Shown here: positions 45,614 through 58,071 of the stretch, piece after piece
How positions within the stretch are numbered: the stretch's first letter is position 1
Layout of the letters: every line of letters begins with the position of its first letter
From: Thinopyrum elongatum
Taxonomy: Eukaryota; Streptophyta; Magnoliopsida; Poales; Poaceae
Reading direction: 5' to 3'
Assembly: GCA_011799875.1 (NCBI GenBank)
Contig: CM022299.1
Location: 349,910,526-349,974,525 of the forward strand
DNA length: 64,000 nt
Program-made: the position numbers and the translations under genes
Notes under the pieces: model-generated
Seen by the model: the letters and a program-made list of their open reading frames with translations, nothing else
Database searches by the model: none
Told to the model about the DNA's origin: nothing

Positions 45614-47426
45614 CTATTCAGACACATAAAATTCATCTTCTTCAGAACCTTTTTCATGCATTATTTTTGCGAAAGGATCAGCCACCGAGAAGTCATATAG
45701 CGGCTCGATACATTGACTTCCGAATAATCTGTCATATGAAGTTACAAACTGAAATTCAGCTTGTGCAGAGCCTTTTCCATTCATCTGTAGACGCATGCGC
45801 TCTTTAGCAATCCATTCACTTCTGCGTAGTAAATATAGGGCAAACCTCATTACCTTGAGCAACCATGCTTTCTCAACAAAGAACCTGGCGAATTTAATTT
45901 CTGGTGTGGTGCCTTGGTACTCGTTAAAAGTAATTTCTGTGAGATGAAGATCAAGGCATTCAATGGGATTGTTATATTCCCCAACATTTTCTACTTTCGG
46001 GCCTGCTAGTATCTGCAAACAAAGACAACATATTAGTGCCTAGCTGCAGATTTGAACACTTCGGGCCTCTTTGATTTGCAGGATTTCTAAAATACATGAA
46101 AAGAGTGAAATGCCACCTTCAATCTTTCATGATAAACTTTTATCACGAAAGCATGTCGGGCGAAGGAATAAAACGCGTACAACACTAGCATCTCAAAAAA
46201 TATATGTATTGAAATCCTCCAAATTTCCTTTAGAAATCATTCTACATTTGTCATTGTAATCATGGGTAAAAGTAACAAAAAATTAAGCTTCGTTGTGGTT
46301 AACAATTAACAGGAAAGGAGCATCACCTCGATGTATAGCTTCTCCGTGCAAGGAAAGCATCTAAGGGATCTAACAACTTCATCCAGATCGAGGCCGACAG
46401 ATTGTAGTGCCAAGATCTTCACTGTGCACAGAGGCCGGGTCAAGCATGTGGAAATCATTTTCTAGATGATAGGCGAACATATAGATCAACAACAATTAGA
46501 TAAAATGTGCTGTCCAATAATATATAAGAAGGAGAAGAAGAAGACTGTTGTACCTGAATGGATAATGATCCATTAACAAGTTCGTTGAATTCAGCACACG
46601 AATAGCCCAATACTGTCAATTTCGGTGCGTGAATGACCCTGATTCTTGCTGGACCTAATTTATCAAGTACATACAATCTCTCGAGGAAAGGTGCATTCTC
46701 AATGACAATATCGTGAAACACCTCAACTGACAGCCTTGGGCGGCACCAGCAATGCACATAAATCACACGAACATTCGTCGAGGTGATGTGGAGGCTACTA
46801 AACCCATCGATCGCATGAAGACGAAGGTACTCGAGCGCTGTATAGCCGACTAGCAGGCCCTCCAAATCCTCCTTCGAGATGCGGACGGCAATGAGCTCGA
46901 GGTGCTTAAGTTTAGGGAGATGAAGAGCACGCGTTTCATCGATCCGGGGGAAAATGCACCGCATGAATGTAGCGCGGCGCAGCGTGGGCGCGAGGCGGAG
47001 CATGGACGGCGGCAGCGAGCAAGGACGTCCAGCATGAAAGCTGAGCTCCTCGAGCCGATCCAGGGCTGGGGATAGGAACTAGTAGTGCAACCTGGATTCG
47101 GTCTTGTTGTGGGGACTGAGCCTGCCGATAGCAATTTGTCTGACCGGCCCAGGGTGCGTGGCGAGGACGTGGGACAATGCGTCCAGGCGTTGCTGCTCCC
47201 CGCTGCAGAACTCGTGGTCGACGATGAGGTCCAGGGGGGTGGAGTGCCAAAGGGGGTGCCACCGCCGTGAGAGGACAGTGGTCCACATGCCATATTTGAT
47301 GGGGAGGTGGGATATGATGGTTACCAACATCTCATCTGGGAGGCTGATGATGAAGTCCATGTTTGCCAGAGGCTCTTGCGGTTGTGGCTCGACCCGCCCC
47401 CGCTTGTTGGCCGACTCGTCCTCCAT
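45614..47426 (-). pseudogene. F-box/LRR/FBD gene, CACTA-2 copy
   Basis: Exons at 47426-46554, 46461-46327 and 46012-45614 match the CACTA-1 gene with the same splice sites. The F-box is complete here ('SLPDEMLVTIISHLPIKYG', then 'VLSRRWHPLWHS'). It is followed by a leucine-rich region and the FBD part 'CLDLHLTEITF' and 'FARFFVEKAWLLKVMRF'. F-box proteins with FBD domains recruit targets to SCF ubiquitin ligases. The one clear lesion is a TAG at 47079-47081, where CACTA-1 has a Trp codon (TGG); exons 2 and 3 are open. This is the better preserved copy. The gene is Triticeae-like in structure but its chromosomal source cannot be told from sequence alone. Confidence 0.82.
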
Positions 47427-48092
47427 CTCGCAGCAGGAGGTGGTCCTCGGCGGCGGTGCTTGTAGATGAGAACGGAGGACTTTTCTACGTACCTTCCCGA
47501 GGCGGCCGAAACAAAAGTCCAAAACCAGCAATAAATTGCAGCGCTCGCGGCGTGCGCGGCGGACTGCTCACAGTTGTCTCGTCTAATCAAACAGCTGCCC
47601 GCAGTAGTAAATGGTTAGTTGAACGCCCACGGTTGGACTAATATGACCGTTTGCGATAATAACGTGGTGGCTATTTGTTAAAAATGCCTAGGAAAATCAA
47701 TGTATAAAAAGGCAAAACGAACCCTGAATAATTTCATATGTTTAGCACATTTGCATTTTGCCTCTGTAAAATAAATCAAGGCGGGAAGATACAGCGTATG
47801 TCGTTTCGCACACAGATCATGTGACCAAGTTCCCTCTCGGAACCATGAGGCTTCTTGATAGAAGCTCCGGTTTGTATGAAAGAAAATATGGGTCAAAGCC
47901 GAGTTGAAAAGGGCAGCAATATCTAACCCCAGCTTACAGAAGGTACAAAAGCACGATGATAAATTGTTCATCAGGTTTACACAAAATCCAGATTAAACAG
48001 GACAATAACAACTAACTCAACCAAAGTTTTCAGCAGTCACAATCAAATGGATCGGTCTGATCCATAAAATCAAGATCCTGGACTAGAAAATC

Positions 48093-48772
48093 TACTGGTA
48101 TATGAAGACAAGTTGTTGTAAATAGAAGCCAAGCACGTTCAGAAGCCCGCGCTGCCGGGTGCAGGATCTACAGTCGGCGGCGCCGCTGGCCGGAGCCTCA
48201 TCTGTGTACATAGGAATCTGAAAAAAAAGGCAGAAACATACATGTAGGACATTCAAAATCAATTCTCAAGATCTGGAAAAAAAAGGCGCAAACATATATG
48301 TAGGACATTCAAAATCAATTCTCAAGATCTCGCTACGAATTATTAGCACGCACGCTAACCCTAGTTGGATTATTAGCAAAAAATGATTTGTATAGAACAA
48401 ACAATTAATCACTAACCATAGATACCATTCAAACAATCAATACACTACACTGATATAACGAATCTTACTCTGATTTCATGGACTGGGTGAACATAACCAA
48501 GGATTTCTGTTCCCAACAAAAGGGGCGGGGGGGCTAACCGGTTTTCTGTCGGAGTCGGAGTCGTTGCCGGAGTAGCTGTGGGCCTCCGGCTCCGGCTGGG
48601 GAGGCACGACAACGGCGACGAAGTCAAGGTCGCGCTGCTGCCCGCGCGAGACCTCGTTGGCGGCGACAGCAACCTCTGCGCCCAACTTCATGCATTCCGC
48701 GGGTGCTTCACCAGCCCCGGCGTCGCCACTCCCACCGATGGTGCACTTTGGCAAAATCCTAATACACTCCAT
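48093..48772 (-). pseudogene. Asp/Ser-rich small gene, CACTA-2 copy
   Basis: ATG at 48772 opens 'MECIRILPKCTIGGSGDAGAG', then the conserved 'QQRDLDFVAVVVPPQPEPE' and acidic 'GNDSDSDRKP' segments, with a donor near 48540. A second exon (about 48219-48093) encodes 'MYTDEAPASGAADCRSC' and ends after 'LQQLVFIYQ'. It retains the start codon and the exon-2 sequence missing from CACTA-1, so it may be an intact two-exon gene. Family unknown. The exon phase is not proven, hence the cautious class. Confidence 0.4.
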
Positions 48773-49792
48773 GTGGTGGTGACAACTGTGGACGGGGTGT
48801 GCGGCCGCCTATTATGACCAGCGGATCGGGCGCTCCATTAATACGGAGCAGTGGGAGCGAGGTGGGCGGCGGTCAATGGGCTGGCTCGCCTCTCGGTGAG
48901 CCTGCGCAGCGGACTGCTAGCATGCCTACCATCATTTCACACAGCTACTAGCACGCCCCACGGTGAGTGCGTAGCGAACACGCGCATGCCTCGGCCTCCC
49001 GGTCTGCCTGCTAGCATGCGTCTCATCAACTCACACATGCTCGTACGGCACACAGGACGCGTGCGCGGCACGTATTATATTGATTTTTACTTTTTGATGA
49101 TTAATTCAGCCGCTTTATTGCTTAACCGAAGCACAACACGTACATTGTTGGTCTAATGCACACGATTCGAATAAAGAGTCCGTTTGCGATATTGGTTGAT
49201 AATTATTGATAATTTCCTGTATGTAAGAAGATTATATCAAAACTTGTCTCAAATTTGAAAAAAAAATATCATAGTCTATTGGTGTCCATATGACACCATG
49301 ATAAGTTTCATGAATTTCAACTTAGTTTTGGATTTACTGGATTTTAAAATCAAGTTTCTCGATGTTAGAAATTTCTTGCATGGGGACTAAACATGCACCA
49401 GGGACATGTACACATATGATTTTACAATCCATTTTCGTGCACTATCATGGGTCTCATGTAGATCAAATTTGATTTTTTGCACATTAAATCCCTAGGAAAT
49501 CAATCCATGTATAAAAACAGACAAATGCTATCTATTTTTATTAATTTTTAACACTAAACTCCTTTGGTCACATGTTCGCTGCAGAAAAAGATTGACATGC
49601 ATTTTTGGGCCACATGCACGCGGTGGTCCTAGGACACTCACTCGCGTGGACCCACGAGGTCGCCGTCCAGCACTATGACATGCGATGAGAGAGGTTAATT
49701 TGACCAACAAGGATGGTCATATTTTGGTTTTTGTTACGTACGGTAGGAGTATATATATAGTACGCGTTGAAGAGGGTGGCCGGGGGCAATAC
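48773..49792. other. Right visible part of CACTA-2
   Basis: Inverted counterpart of about 7220-8245: a GC-rich promoter-like block, 'gtccgtttgcgatattgg' at about 49180, and the last unit of the ~360-bp array. The Gypsy LTR starts at 49793. Confidence 0.6.
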
Positions 49793-50379
49793 TGTCGTGG
49801 GAACAGATATGACAGTAGAGATTAGGGGTACGTAGGAGAGGGCAGAGCCTAGCTACGGTGAAGTTGTACACTCAGATTTATGAGTTCAGGCCCCTCTTGG
49901 AAGAGGTAAAGACCCTACGTCTCGGTGCTGCGGGAGCTTTGTTATCTGGAGTGTTGAGTTACAGCGGGTGCGAACCCTTGTGCAGGAGCTGAGGGGCGGC
50001 TTATATAGAGTTCGCTGGCCCCTCAATGAATTCCCCGTTACCCAAGGGTTCAGCGAGAAATAAAGGGTGCGAGCGTTACTGGTAACGTCTATAATTGATG
50101 TTCTTTACGACGATGGACTGATTGCCTGTCCGTTGCCATCCCAGGGTGACTCTAAGTCTTCAGCCTCCGAGTGATGCTGGGTACTCCGAGTGAAATCAGG
50201 ACAGTCGAGTGGTGGAGGAGTAACCGAGTGGATCTTGTGTCGAGTGACTTGTATGATGCGGTCATTCCAGTCGACACCTCCTTTCCAACTATGTAAATCT
50301 TGGATTCTCATATGTAGTGTCCTTGAGTAGGTCGTCTAGGTCAGGCCTAGGACCCTACCCTAGGTACATGTCATCGTCA
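49793..50379 (-). repeat. 3' LTR of the Gypsy element (587 bp)
   Basis: On plus it runs TGTCGTGGGAAC...CATCGTCA; on minus TGACGATGACATG...CACGACA. A polypurine tract (ATTTGGGGGCTAA on minus, 50380-50392) abuts it. The partner LTR is not in the window. Confidence 0.8.
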
Positions 50380-50808
50380 TTAGCCCCCAAATGGATCGAG
50401 GTTCGAGTGTGAAAGGATTGAAGCTGATTCAGACCAGACTTAATGCCTCGGAGACATTTCTTAGAAGTCTGTAGGTACGTGTGCTGCTAGATCCTTCGTC
50501 AATCGCCTCGATTGATTCCGGCTTGTTAAGTGTCCGAGTGAGACAAGCTGCGAGTCGTAGAGCGCTGGATCCGACCCGAATGAATGTGGATATCTCTGAT
50601 GTGATCGATTGCTCTGCCAGATCCCAGATTTCATGGGATTCGAAAATTTGGAGAAGTGCGCGGGCCGGCTGCAGCACGGTAAGTGGGGCAAGTGGGAAGG
50701 GACTCCTTGATTTTCGCTCCCCCTTTATCACCACGTATCAAGCAGGCACCGGTTGTGGGATGCGCTGGGATCCTGCTGGCCCACTGGTCAGTGACTCGGG
50801 CGTGCGGG

Positions 50809-50814
50809 TATAAA
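50809..50814 (+). promoter_or_regulatory. TATA box of the antisense gene
   Basis: TATAAA at 50809-50814 in the context gcgggTATAAAGGACG, followed by a pyrimidine-rich leader (50842-50890) and the ATG at 50934. Spacing and leader are those of a plant RNA polymerase II promoter on the plus strand, opposite to the element's own genes. Confidence 0.6.
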
Positions 50815-50933
50815 GGACGACGTGGCCGAGGTGTGCAATAGTGCTCTCCTCTTTTCCCCTCTCCACCTTGTCTCTCTGCCTCTTCCGCCCCTGGGCCGTG
50901 CTGCCCCGCTCGGCTCTGACGACCACTGCAGAG

Positions 50934-53900
50934 ATGGCGAACGATAAGACGACGAAGCTGGAGCGCGCCAAGAAGGTGGCTAAGGGGAAGAAGGCATCGA
51001 GCTCTCGGCCCACTCTGCCGCCAGGCTGGATCCAGGGCAACTGGCTGCCCTCGTCGGTCACAGTGGAGGACCTCGAGGGGCTCACTGCCGATGGCCTGCT
51101 GGTCCCCGGTTCCTTGAGGCAGCCAAAGGGGGAGGTCGAGCCTGCGCCACGCCACGGAGAACGGGTCCTCCTCCTCACCCACGTGGAGAGAGGTTTTTCC
51201 TTGCCTCCTCACCCATTCTTTCATGGTTTCTTGAACTTCTTCGGTGTGCAAATCCACCACTTTCCTCCGAATACCATATCGTACCTTGCTGCCTTCATCT
51301 TGATGTGTGAAAACTTCTTGGGCTGCCATCCTCATTGGGGGTTGTTCAAACATATTTTCACTTGTCGATCCCAGTCGGTCAAGAAAGCTAATCCGAGTGA
51401 TGAGAAAACCCACGTGATTCAGATGTGTGGGGGTTTGGGTGTCCAGATGAGAGGTAGAAGTGCCTTCCCTTCCATGACATTTCCCAAGTCAGTTAGGGAT
51501 TGGCAGCCGACCTGGTTTTATTGCACTGACGTTCCGACCCCTGGTGCGTCGACTGGCCTTCCCCCTTTCTCATTGGCGAGGCTCAGCGGTGCTCACTCGC
51601 TGACTGTGGATGAGGAGGAGAAAGCTAAGGTGGGGATCTTGGTAGAAGCTGTAGTTGAGTTGATCCGGGGCGAGGTGACAGGCTTGGATCTGTTGGAGGT
51701 GTTCCTCAGTCGACGGATCCAGCCTCTGCAAGCACGCGACCACCCCATGTGGTTGTATTCGGGCCCAGACGACTCCGCTCAGACCCATCCAGAGGAAGTG
51801 AAGGAAGAGACCATGATGCAATGGCTTAGGAGCATCACCGGAGCTCATGACAATCCACGTGGATCCAAACGGGTTCTGCCTTTCGATGCCAAGCATCCTC
51901 CAGGGGAGGTGAGACATAACTTGTCGAGTGATTTCCTTTTTGTTTCCAATATGCCACTGTATTGAGAATCGACTGACTTTGTAACCTGTGTCTTGCAGGC
52001 ATTCACGAAGATGTACTCGCCCGTGCCGAACGGGGAACAACTCACTGAAGGAGTGGAGAACAAGGGCGGGAGTGCTGATATTGATTATGCTGACGACAGC
52101 GAGGACGATAGTGATGACTCTGATGACAGCGAAGAAGTCGAGTCGCCACCCCGCACTGAACGTCGTACCAAAGCAAACCAAGACCCGATTGCTAGCCGGA
52201 GCAAGGCCTCCACGTCAAATGTCGAGAACCCGAAGCACAAACGCCGACTCCAGATCCGACTGAGAAATCCGTGAAGCAAACCAAGATTGTTCCACCAAAG
52301 CCTCGGAAGGCCTTGCATAGAATAAAGGTCGCCGTGCCCATTGCTTCAACGTGAGTGTTCTTTTCATCTCTTCTTTCCGTTACGGAGCTTCATGCTATTG
52401 TTGACCGAGTGAGAATTGTGCCAGAGCTGCTACTTCGGTAATGTCACCCATGCAAGTTGATGATGATCCTCTGGAGATGGACACTGCAGACGCGGCCACT
52501 TCTCGACGAGGTATGGCAGATTTTCACCCTGTTTAGTTTCATTGGTTGACCTGTCGATTGACTAAGTTATTGTTGTCGAGCAACTACAAAGCCCACAGAT
52601 ATCATCCAGCTTCCTGACAACGACGAAGACGAGCTTCAGAAGAACGCGGGTGGCAAAGGTACGACCTCGACCACACCCCGAAGCTTCACTCGGAGAGTTC
52701 CATCGGGCCAAATGTCTCGCGCGCCCCCCGAACTTGTGCCCCAAGAACAAGGCAGTTCATCATGAACTGGCACAATCTTCACTGCTCCTCTGCCGACTGC
52801 TTCGCTTTTGGTGTCGACTGTCCCCACTTCGGGTCTTACTGACTAACCTCAAGTGCTGATCCCTCCAGCTGCATCGCCGACTCCTACGTCGAATGTATTC
52901 GTTCTGCATCATGTCCCTGAAGACCAAACTGGGGCCAACAAGGAAGCCATGATTCAAGCCGATCTGATGATGCGGCGTCTGAAGGAGGTGTATGAAGGCA
53001 GCAAGTTGGCTTATGATGCCAGTACAGCTCTCCAGGCAAATGTCCGAGTAAGTGAGATTGTAAGTTGGTTTCTGGTTGGGCTTTTTCCATTCCGTCTTGA
53101 CTCTGTATACCCGCTGGGTGTTTTTTCAGTCTGTAGTCTTTCCACTCGTGCCAGTCAGGCTGTGCTGAGTGAGAAATGTATCTAGTGGGGGCACGCTGAG
53201 TGCACCCACTGGGTGTAGTCCCCGAGACCGCCGTCGAATGTCTGATTCGGCGGGGATCTTAGAACATTTTTGTCTGTAGCTCTCCACTCGGGCCTGTCAG
53301 GCCGTGCTGAGTGGGAAATTGATCCAGTGGGGACATGCTGAGTGCACCCACTGGGTGTAGTCCCCGAGACCGCCGTCGAATGTCTAATTCGGCGGGGGTC
53401 TTAGTGAACGCATTTTTTTGGCTCTTCACTCGGATCAGTCAGGATGAAACCGAGTGGAAATGGGTCCAGTGGGGGCACGCTGAGTGCACCCACTTGGTGT
53501 AGTCCCCGAGACCGCTGTTGAATGTTCGATTCGGCGGGGGTCTTAGAATTGTTTGTTTGTAGCAGCTGGATTTGCTCTTCTCCAATTGAAAGTAGAGGAG
53601 TATTTGAAACTCTTTATCATCGTCGACTGAATTGCTTCTTCGTTGATCTCAGAAAACTTGTGATCTCGGGAGTCAATATGCTGCTCTGGAGAAGGAGAAG
53701 ATCCAACTCCAATTGGACTTGGAAATGAGCAAAAAGAACTTGGAGCGTGCTCAGATGGAGGCGAAGACCATGGGAGGTAAATCTTGTCGACTGTATGCGC
53801 TGTTGTTCTTTTCTTCTGTCCTTTGAGCCGAGTAGTTTTACTCGAACAGATGTGCGTAATGAGAATCATCAACTTCAAGCGCGACTCAGGAATGTTATTT

Positions 53901-54789
53901 CTTTAGACACTATGAAGCAGGCCCTGGAGAAGAAGGATGAAGAACTCGCAAGTGCTCAGAAGGTGGCTAAGGAGAAGACTGAAGCTGCTGAGGCAAAGAT
54001 AGCTTCAGTCGGAAAGTTGGAGGAGGAGAATGCGTCTCTGAAGACTGCTGTGGATGGACTCAAAAAAGAACGGGCCGAGTGGGCCAAGAAGATCGAAGAT
54101 CAGGCGAGTGCTTTCGAGCTGGAGAAGACCGCTCTAACTGACAAGGTGGACCAGCTTACTGAGAAGAGGGATGCGTTGGAGAAATATCTGGGAGGTTTCG
54201 CGAAGAAGATGTACGGCATGCTTGAAGGTACTTCCCTTTGTCCGAGTGAATTTCTGTGGATCACGAAAGCAATGACATAACTAATCCCTTCCTTCCTTCT
54301 GATACAGAATTCTGTCAAAACTTCGAGGTGAAGAATGATAGGATCGAGACAGATCTGGATCCCACCAAGTCACTCGTCAAGGACGCGGTGGCTCTGAACA
54401 TGTTGCACCTCGAAGCTCGCCTTGACGATGTCCGGGGGTACATTACTCGTCTGCGGGCCGCGCTAGCAAAGATAGACAAGGAATTATGGCCTAAGGACAC
54501 GCTTCAGAATGATCTTGAGTCAATGATGATTCGACTCAACGAGGTCCCGGGTCGAGTGCAAGCATGGAAGAAGTCTGCCGCTCGCTGCGAGGCCGATGTG
54601 GCACTCTCCCTCATCCGTGTCCATTGCAAAGATGCCAAGGAAGAAAAGTTGAAGGCTCTCCAGGTGGCTAACACAAAGAAGCTCCAATTTCAGGCTTTCA
54701 TGGAGACTTTCATTGAGGTCGCCACTCGTATTGCAGATGGCATAGACCTGGACATCTTCGTCGAGCCTGCGAGTCCCACCGGTGCTTGA
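50934..54789 (+). pseudogene. Antisense gene of the Gypsy element (Transposase_28-like plus coiled coil)
   Basis: Exons supported by GT/AG sites: 50934-51908, 51999-52350, 52425-52510, about 52580-52658, about 52869-53048, about 53650-53776, 53851-54226 and 54308-54789. Exon 1 encodes the plant domain known as 'putative gypsy type transposon' (PF04195): basic start, then 'LPPGWIQGNWLPSSVT', 'PPHPFFHGFLNFFGVQIHH' and 'NFLGCHPHWGLFKHIF'. The middle is acidic and Ser/Asp-rich ('DSEDDSDDSDDSEE'). The last exons are a long heptad-rich coiled coil ('EKKDEELASAQKVAKEK', 'LKTAVDGLKKERAEW') and an Ala/Leu-rich end. Function unknown; transposition is only the domain's name. A frameshift near 52243 in exon 2 probably inactivates this copy; the rest is open. 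Confidence 0.75.
53150..53560 (+). repeat. Three-copy ~142-bp tandem repeat in an intron of the antisense gene
   Basis: Copies share 'gctgagtgcacccac', 'gtagtccccgagaccgc', 'gaatgt' and 'ttcggcgggg'; they begin near 53184, 53325 and 53469. They fall in the intron between the exons ending near 53048 and starting near 53650. Confidence 0.75.
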
Positions 54790-54974
54790 AAGAAAACTTT
54801 ATCTTCCAGTCGGAACTTATTTGCCTCGGAATGCCGAGTGATTTTGTAATCGTTAAAACTCGTTCGGGCATTCTGCCCGAGTACTTTTATCTACATTTGA
54901 GAACTTAAAGTTACGAATTTATCTGATTGTTGCTTTCCAATTTACTGCATACCCTGAGTGAGAGGGTTTTTTGA

Positions 54975-55850
54975 CTTAGGCGAGGACTGGCTCGCGGCTA
55001 AGCCCCCTAGTGGGAGGGATGCTCTCATTCGGAGAAGTTTTTAACTTAGGCGAGGACTGGCTCGCGGTTAAGCCCCCAAGTGGGAGGGATGCTCTCACTC
55101 GGAGAAGTTTTTAACTTAGGCGAGGACTGGCTCGCGGCTAAGTCCTCAAGTGGGAGAGATGCTCTCACTTGGAGAAGTTTTTAACTTAGGCGAGGACTGG
55201 CTTGCGGCTAAGCCTCCGAGTGGGAGGGATGCTCACACTCGGAGAAGTTTTTAACTTAGGCGAGGACTGGCTCACGACTAAGTCCCCGAGTGGGAGGGAT
55301 GCTCTCACTCGGGAGAGGTTTTTATAGGCGAGGACTGGCTCGCGGCTAAGCCCTCGAGTGGGAGGGATGCTCTCACTCGGAAAAGTGTTTAACTTAGGCG
55401 AGGACTGGCTCGTGGCTAAGCCCCCGAGTGGGAGGGATGCTCTCACTCGGAGAGGTTTTTAACTTAGGCGAGGACTGGCTCACGGCTAAGTCCCCGAGTG
55501 GGAGGGATGCTCTCACTCGGAGAGGTTTTTAACTTAGGCGAGGATTGACTCGCGGCTAAGTCCCCGAGTGGGAGGGATGCTCTCACTCGGAGAGGTTTTT
55601 AACTTAGGTGAGGACTGACTCACGGCTAAGCCCTCGAGTGGGAGGGATGCTCTCACTCGGAGAGGTTTTTAACTTAGGCGAGGACTGGCTCGCGACTAAG
55701 CCCCCGAGTGAGAGGGATGCTCTCACTCGGAGAAGTTTTTTAACTTAGGCGAGGACTAGCTCGCGGCTAAGCCCCCGAGTGAGAGGGATGCTCTCACTCG
55801 GAGAGGTTTTTAACTTAGGCGAAAAACTGGTTCGTAGCTAAGCTACCCGC
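54975..55850. repeat. ~70-bp tandem array, about 13 units
   Basis: The unit contains 'aacttaggcgaggactggctcgcggctaagcc' in shortened form plus 'gagtgggagggatgctctcactcggaga'. Units begin near 54979, 55049, 55119, 55189, 55259, 55329, 55397, 55467, 55537, 55607, 55677, 55748 and, degenerate, 55818. It lies between the 3' ends of the convergent antisense gene and pol. Arrays in this untranslated region are known from Tat relatives. Confidence 0.92.
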
Positions 55851-56114
55851 TGGGGGTTGGGAACATGCACTTGTGCGAGTGAAATCATCGTAAGACTGCA
55901 TGAGTCATGTCTTTGATAAACAATCTAAAAGTACTCTTATTACAACTTGACAACTCGATCGTCAAGTATAGAATCGACGAAGAAGATCTGCATTCCAGGC
56001 GCGCGGTTCATCGATCTTCTTCGCGAGGTTGTAGAGGTGGTAGGCCCCATTGTGCAACACCTTGGTGACGATGAAGGGACCTTCCCAGGCGGGGGCGAGC
56101 TTGTGTGGTCGCTG

Positions 56115-57518
56115 CTAATCCACTCGGAGGATGAGATCTCCCTCTTGGAACGCCCGACCTCTAATGTTCTTGTCATGGAAACGGTGAAGGTCTTGTTGAT
56201 AGACAGTCGAACGTATCAGGGCCATCTCTCGCTCTTCCTCCAAAAGATCAATGGCGTCTTGCCGTGCTAGTTCTTCCTCAGCTTCTGAATAGAGTTCCAC
56301 TCGAGGTGAGTTGTGGAGAAGATCACTCGGCAGTACAACTTCGGCTCCATAAACCATGAAGAAAGGGGTGCGATCGGTGGACTGATTAGGAGTCGTCCTT
56401 AATCCCCATAGAACATATGGCAGTTCAGTCACCCAGGCACCTGCCGCATGCTCGAGATCGCGCATGAGTCGTGGCTTCAACCCTTGAAGGATAAGGCCAT
56501 TCGCCCTCTCAGCCTGACCATTCGACTGCGGGTGCGCAATGGATGCGTAATCCACCCGAGTGCCCTGGGAGGCGCAGAATCTTCTGAATTCTTCTGAATC
56601 GAAGTTTGAGCCGTTGTCTGTGATTATGCTATGCAGGACTCCATATCTGAATATCAATTCCCTTATGAACTTGATGGCCGTGCGTGAATCTAGCTTCTTG
56701 ATGGGTTTGGCCTCAATCCACTTGGTAAATTTGTTGACTGCCACGAGTAAAAGGGTAAAACCACTCGACCCTGTCCTCAGCGGTCCAACCATATCCAAGC
56801 CCCACACGGCAAACGGCCACACAAGTGGTATGGTCTTCAAGGCGGGCGCGGGTTTATGGGACATGTTCGCATAGAACAGGCATCCTTCGCAACGCTGAAC
56901 GATTTCCTTAGCAGCTTCATTGGCACGCGGCCAGTAAAATCCAGCTTGGTATGCTTTGGCCACAATTGTCTGAGAGGGCGCGTGATGACCACAGGTCCCC
57001 GAGTGGATCTCTTCTAAAATCAGTCGACCTTCCTCTGGAGAAATACATCGTTGGGCTACGCCAGTGACACTCTTTCTGTAATGCTGTCCATTCATCACGG
57101 TGAAAGCTTTGGATCTGCGAACAATCTGACGTGCCTCGACTTCATCCTCTGGGAGTTCTTGCCTGAGCAAATATGCAATGTATGGCACTGTCCAGTCGGG
57201 GGTAATTACTAGAATCTCCATAACCAAGTCAACGACTGCAGGCATCTCGATTTCAATTGGGTCGGTAGGACTTATCGCTTGGGGAGGCTCTTCAGTGAAG
57301 GGATCTTCTTGCACCGACGGAGAGTGGAGATGTTCAAGAAACACATTGCTGGGGATAGGCTTCCGAGTGGAACCGATTTTCGCCAGATCGTTAGCTGCTT
57401 GATTTTTGATTCGGGGAATGTGATGAAGTTCCAAACCCTCGAATTTCTTTTCTAACTTACTCACTGCGTTGCAGTATCCTGTCATAGAAGGATTTCTGAC
57501 GTGCCACTCCTTCATCAC
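56115..57518 (-). pseudogene. Gypsy integrase with RNase H end
   Basis: A 467-codon open stretch. It starts in the second RNase H ('NDLAKIGSTRKP'), continues with the HHCC zinc region ('EIHSGTCGHHAPSQTI', 'CEGCLFYANM') and the core with DDE residues in 'WGLDMVGPLR', 'IITDNGSNFDS' and 'HPQSNGQAERANGLI', then the C-terminal 'YGAEVVLPSDLL' region. It ends about 265 bases before the tandem array. It would insert element cDNA. This domain looks intact, but it is no longer joined to an intact polyprotein: the RNase H frame breaks just upstream near 57515. Confidence 0.92.
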
Positions 57519-58071
57519 TTGGTGACCACCAAGTCTGAGTCGCCGTAGACCATCAGGCGGCGGACGCCGAGTGAGATGTCCATACGCAACCCGTAGAGGA
57601 GTGCTTCATATTCGGCCTCGTTATTGGAGGAATCGAAGTGAATCTGGAGGACATAACTGAGGCGATCACCTTTTGGGGATACCAGGACCACTCCGGCACC
57701 GGAACCATTCAGCATCTTGGAGCCATCGAAGAACATAGTCCAATGCTCCGAGTGAGTCTGAATTGGCTGTTGCTGCTCTATCCATTCGGCCATGAAATCC
57801 GCGAGTGCTTGAGACTTGATCGCCTTCTTCGCTTCAAACTTAATATCAAAAGGGAGGAGCTCGATGGCCCATTTAGCCACTCGGCTAGTTGCATCCCGAT
57901 TGTTCATGATTTCAGACAGCGGGGCATCACTGACGACTGAGACCGAGTGTTCTTGGAAATAATGTGCAACTTTCTTTGCTGTCAAGTAAATGCCGTAGAC
58001 AAGCTTCTAATAATGAGGATATCTCTGCTTAGATGGAGTCAGGACTTCAGAAATGTAATATACTGGTCGCT
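57515..58071 (-). pseudogene. Gypsy RNase H pair (RT-linked and archaeal-like)
   Basis: From the solo-LTR border leftward: 'RPVYYISEVLTPSKQRYP' (58071-58007), a stop, then 'TAKKVAHYFQEHSV' of the RT-linked RNase H. A second RNase H follows with its acid residues in 'MFFDGSKMLNGSGAG', 'NNEAEYEALLYGL' and 'VYGDSDLV'. The doubled RNase H is characteristic of Tat elements. Lesions: a TAA near 58005 and a small frameshift at about 57515. Confidence 0.85.

Noticed and set aside
50631..51413. 260-codon minus-strand frame opposite the antisense gene
   Set aside because: It mirrors exon 1 of the plus-strand gene, which has the recognised domain. The mirror frame shows no domain.
54975..55850. Tandem array considered as a CRISPR-like array
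   Set aside because: Units are contiguous ~70-bp repeats without unique spacers, in a plant retrotransposon.
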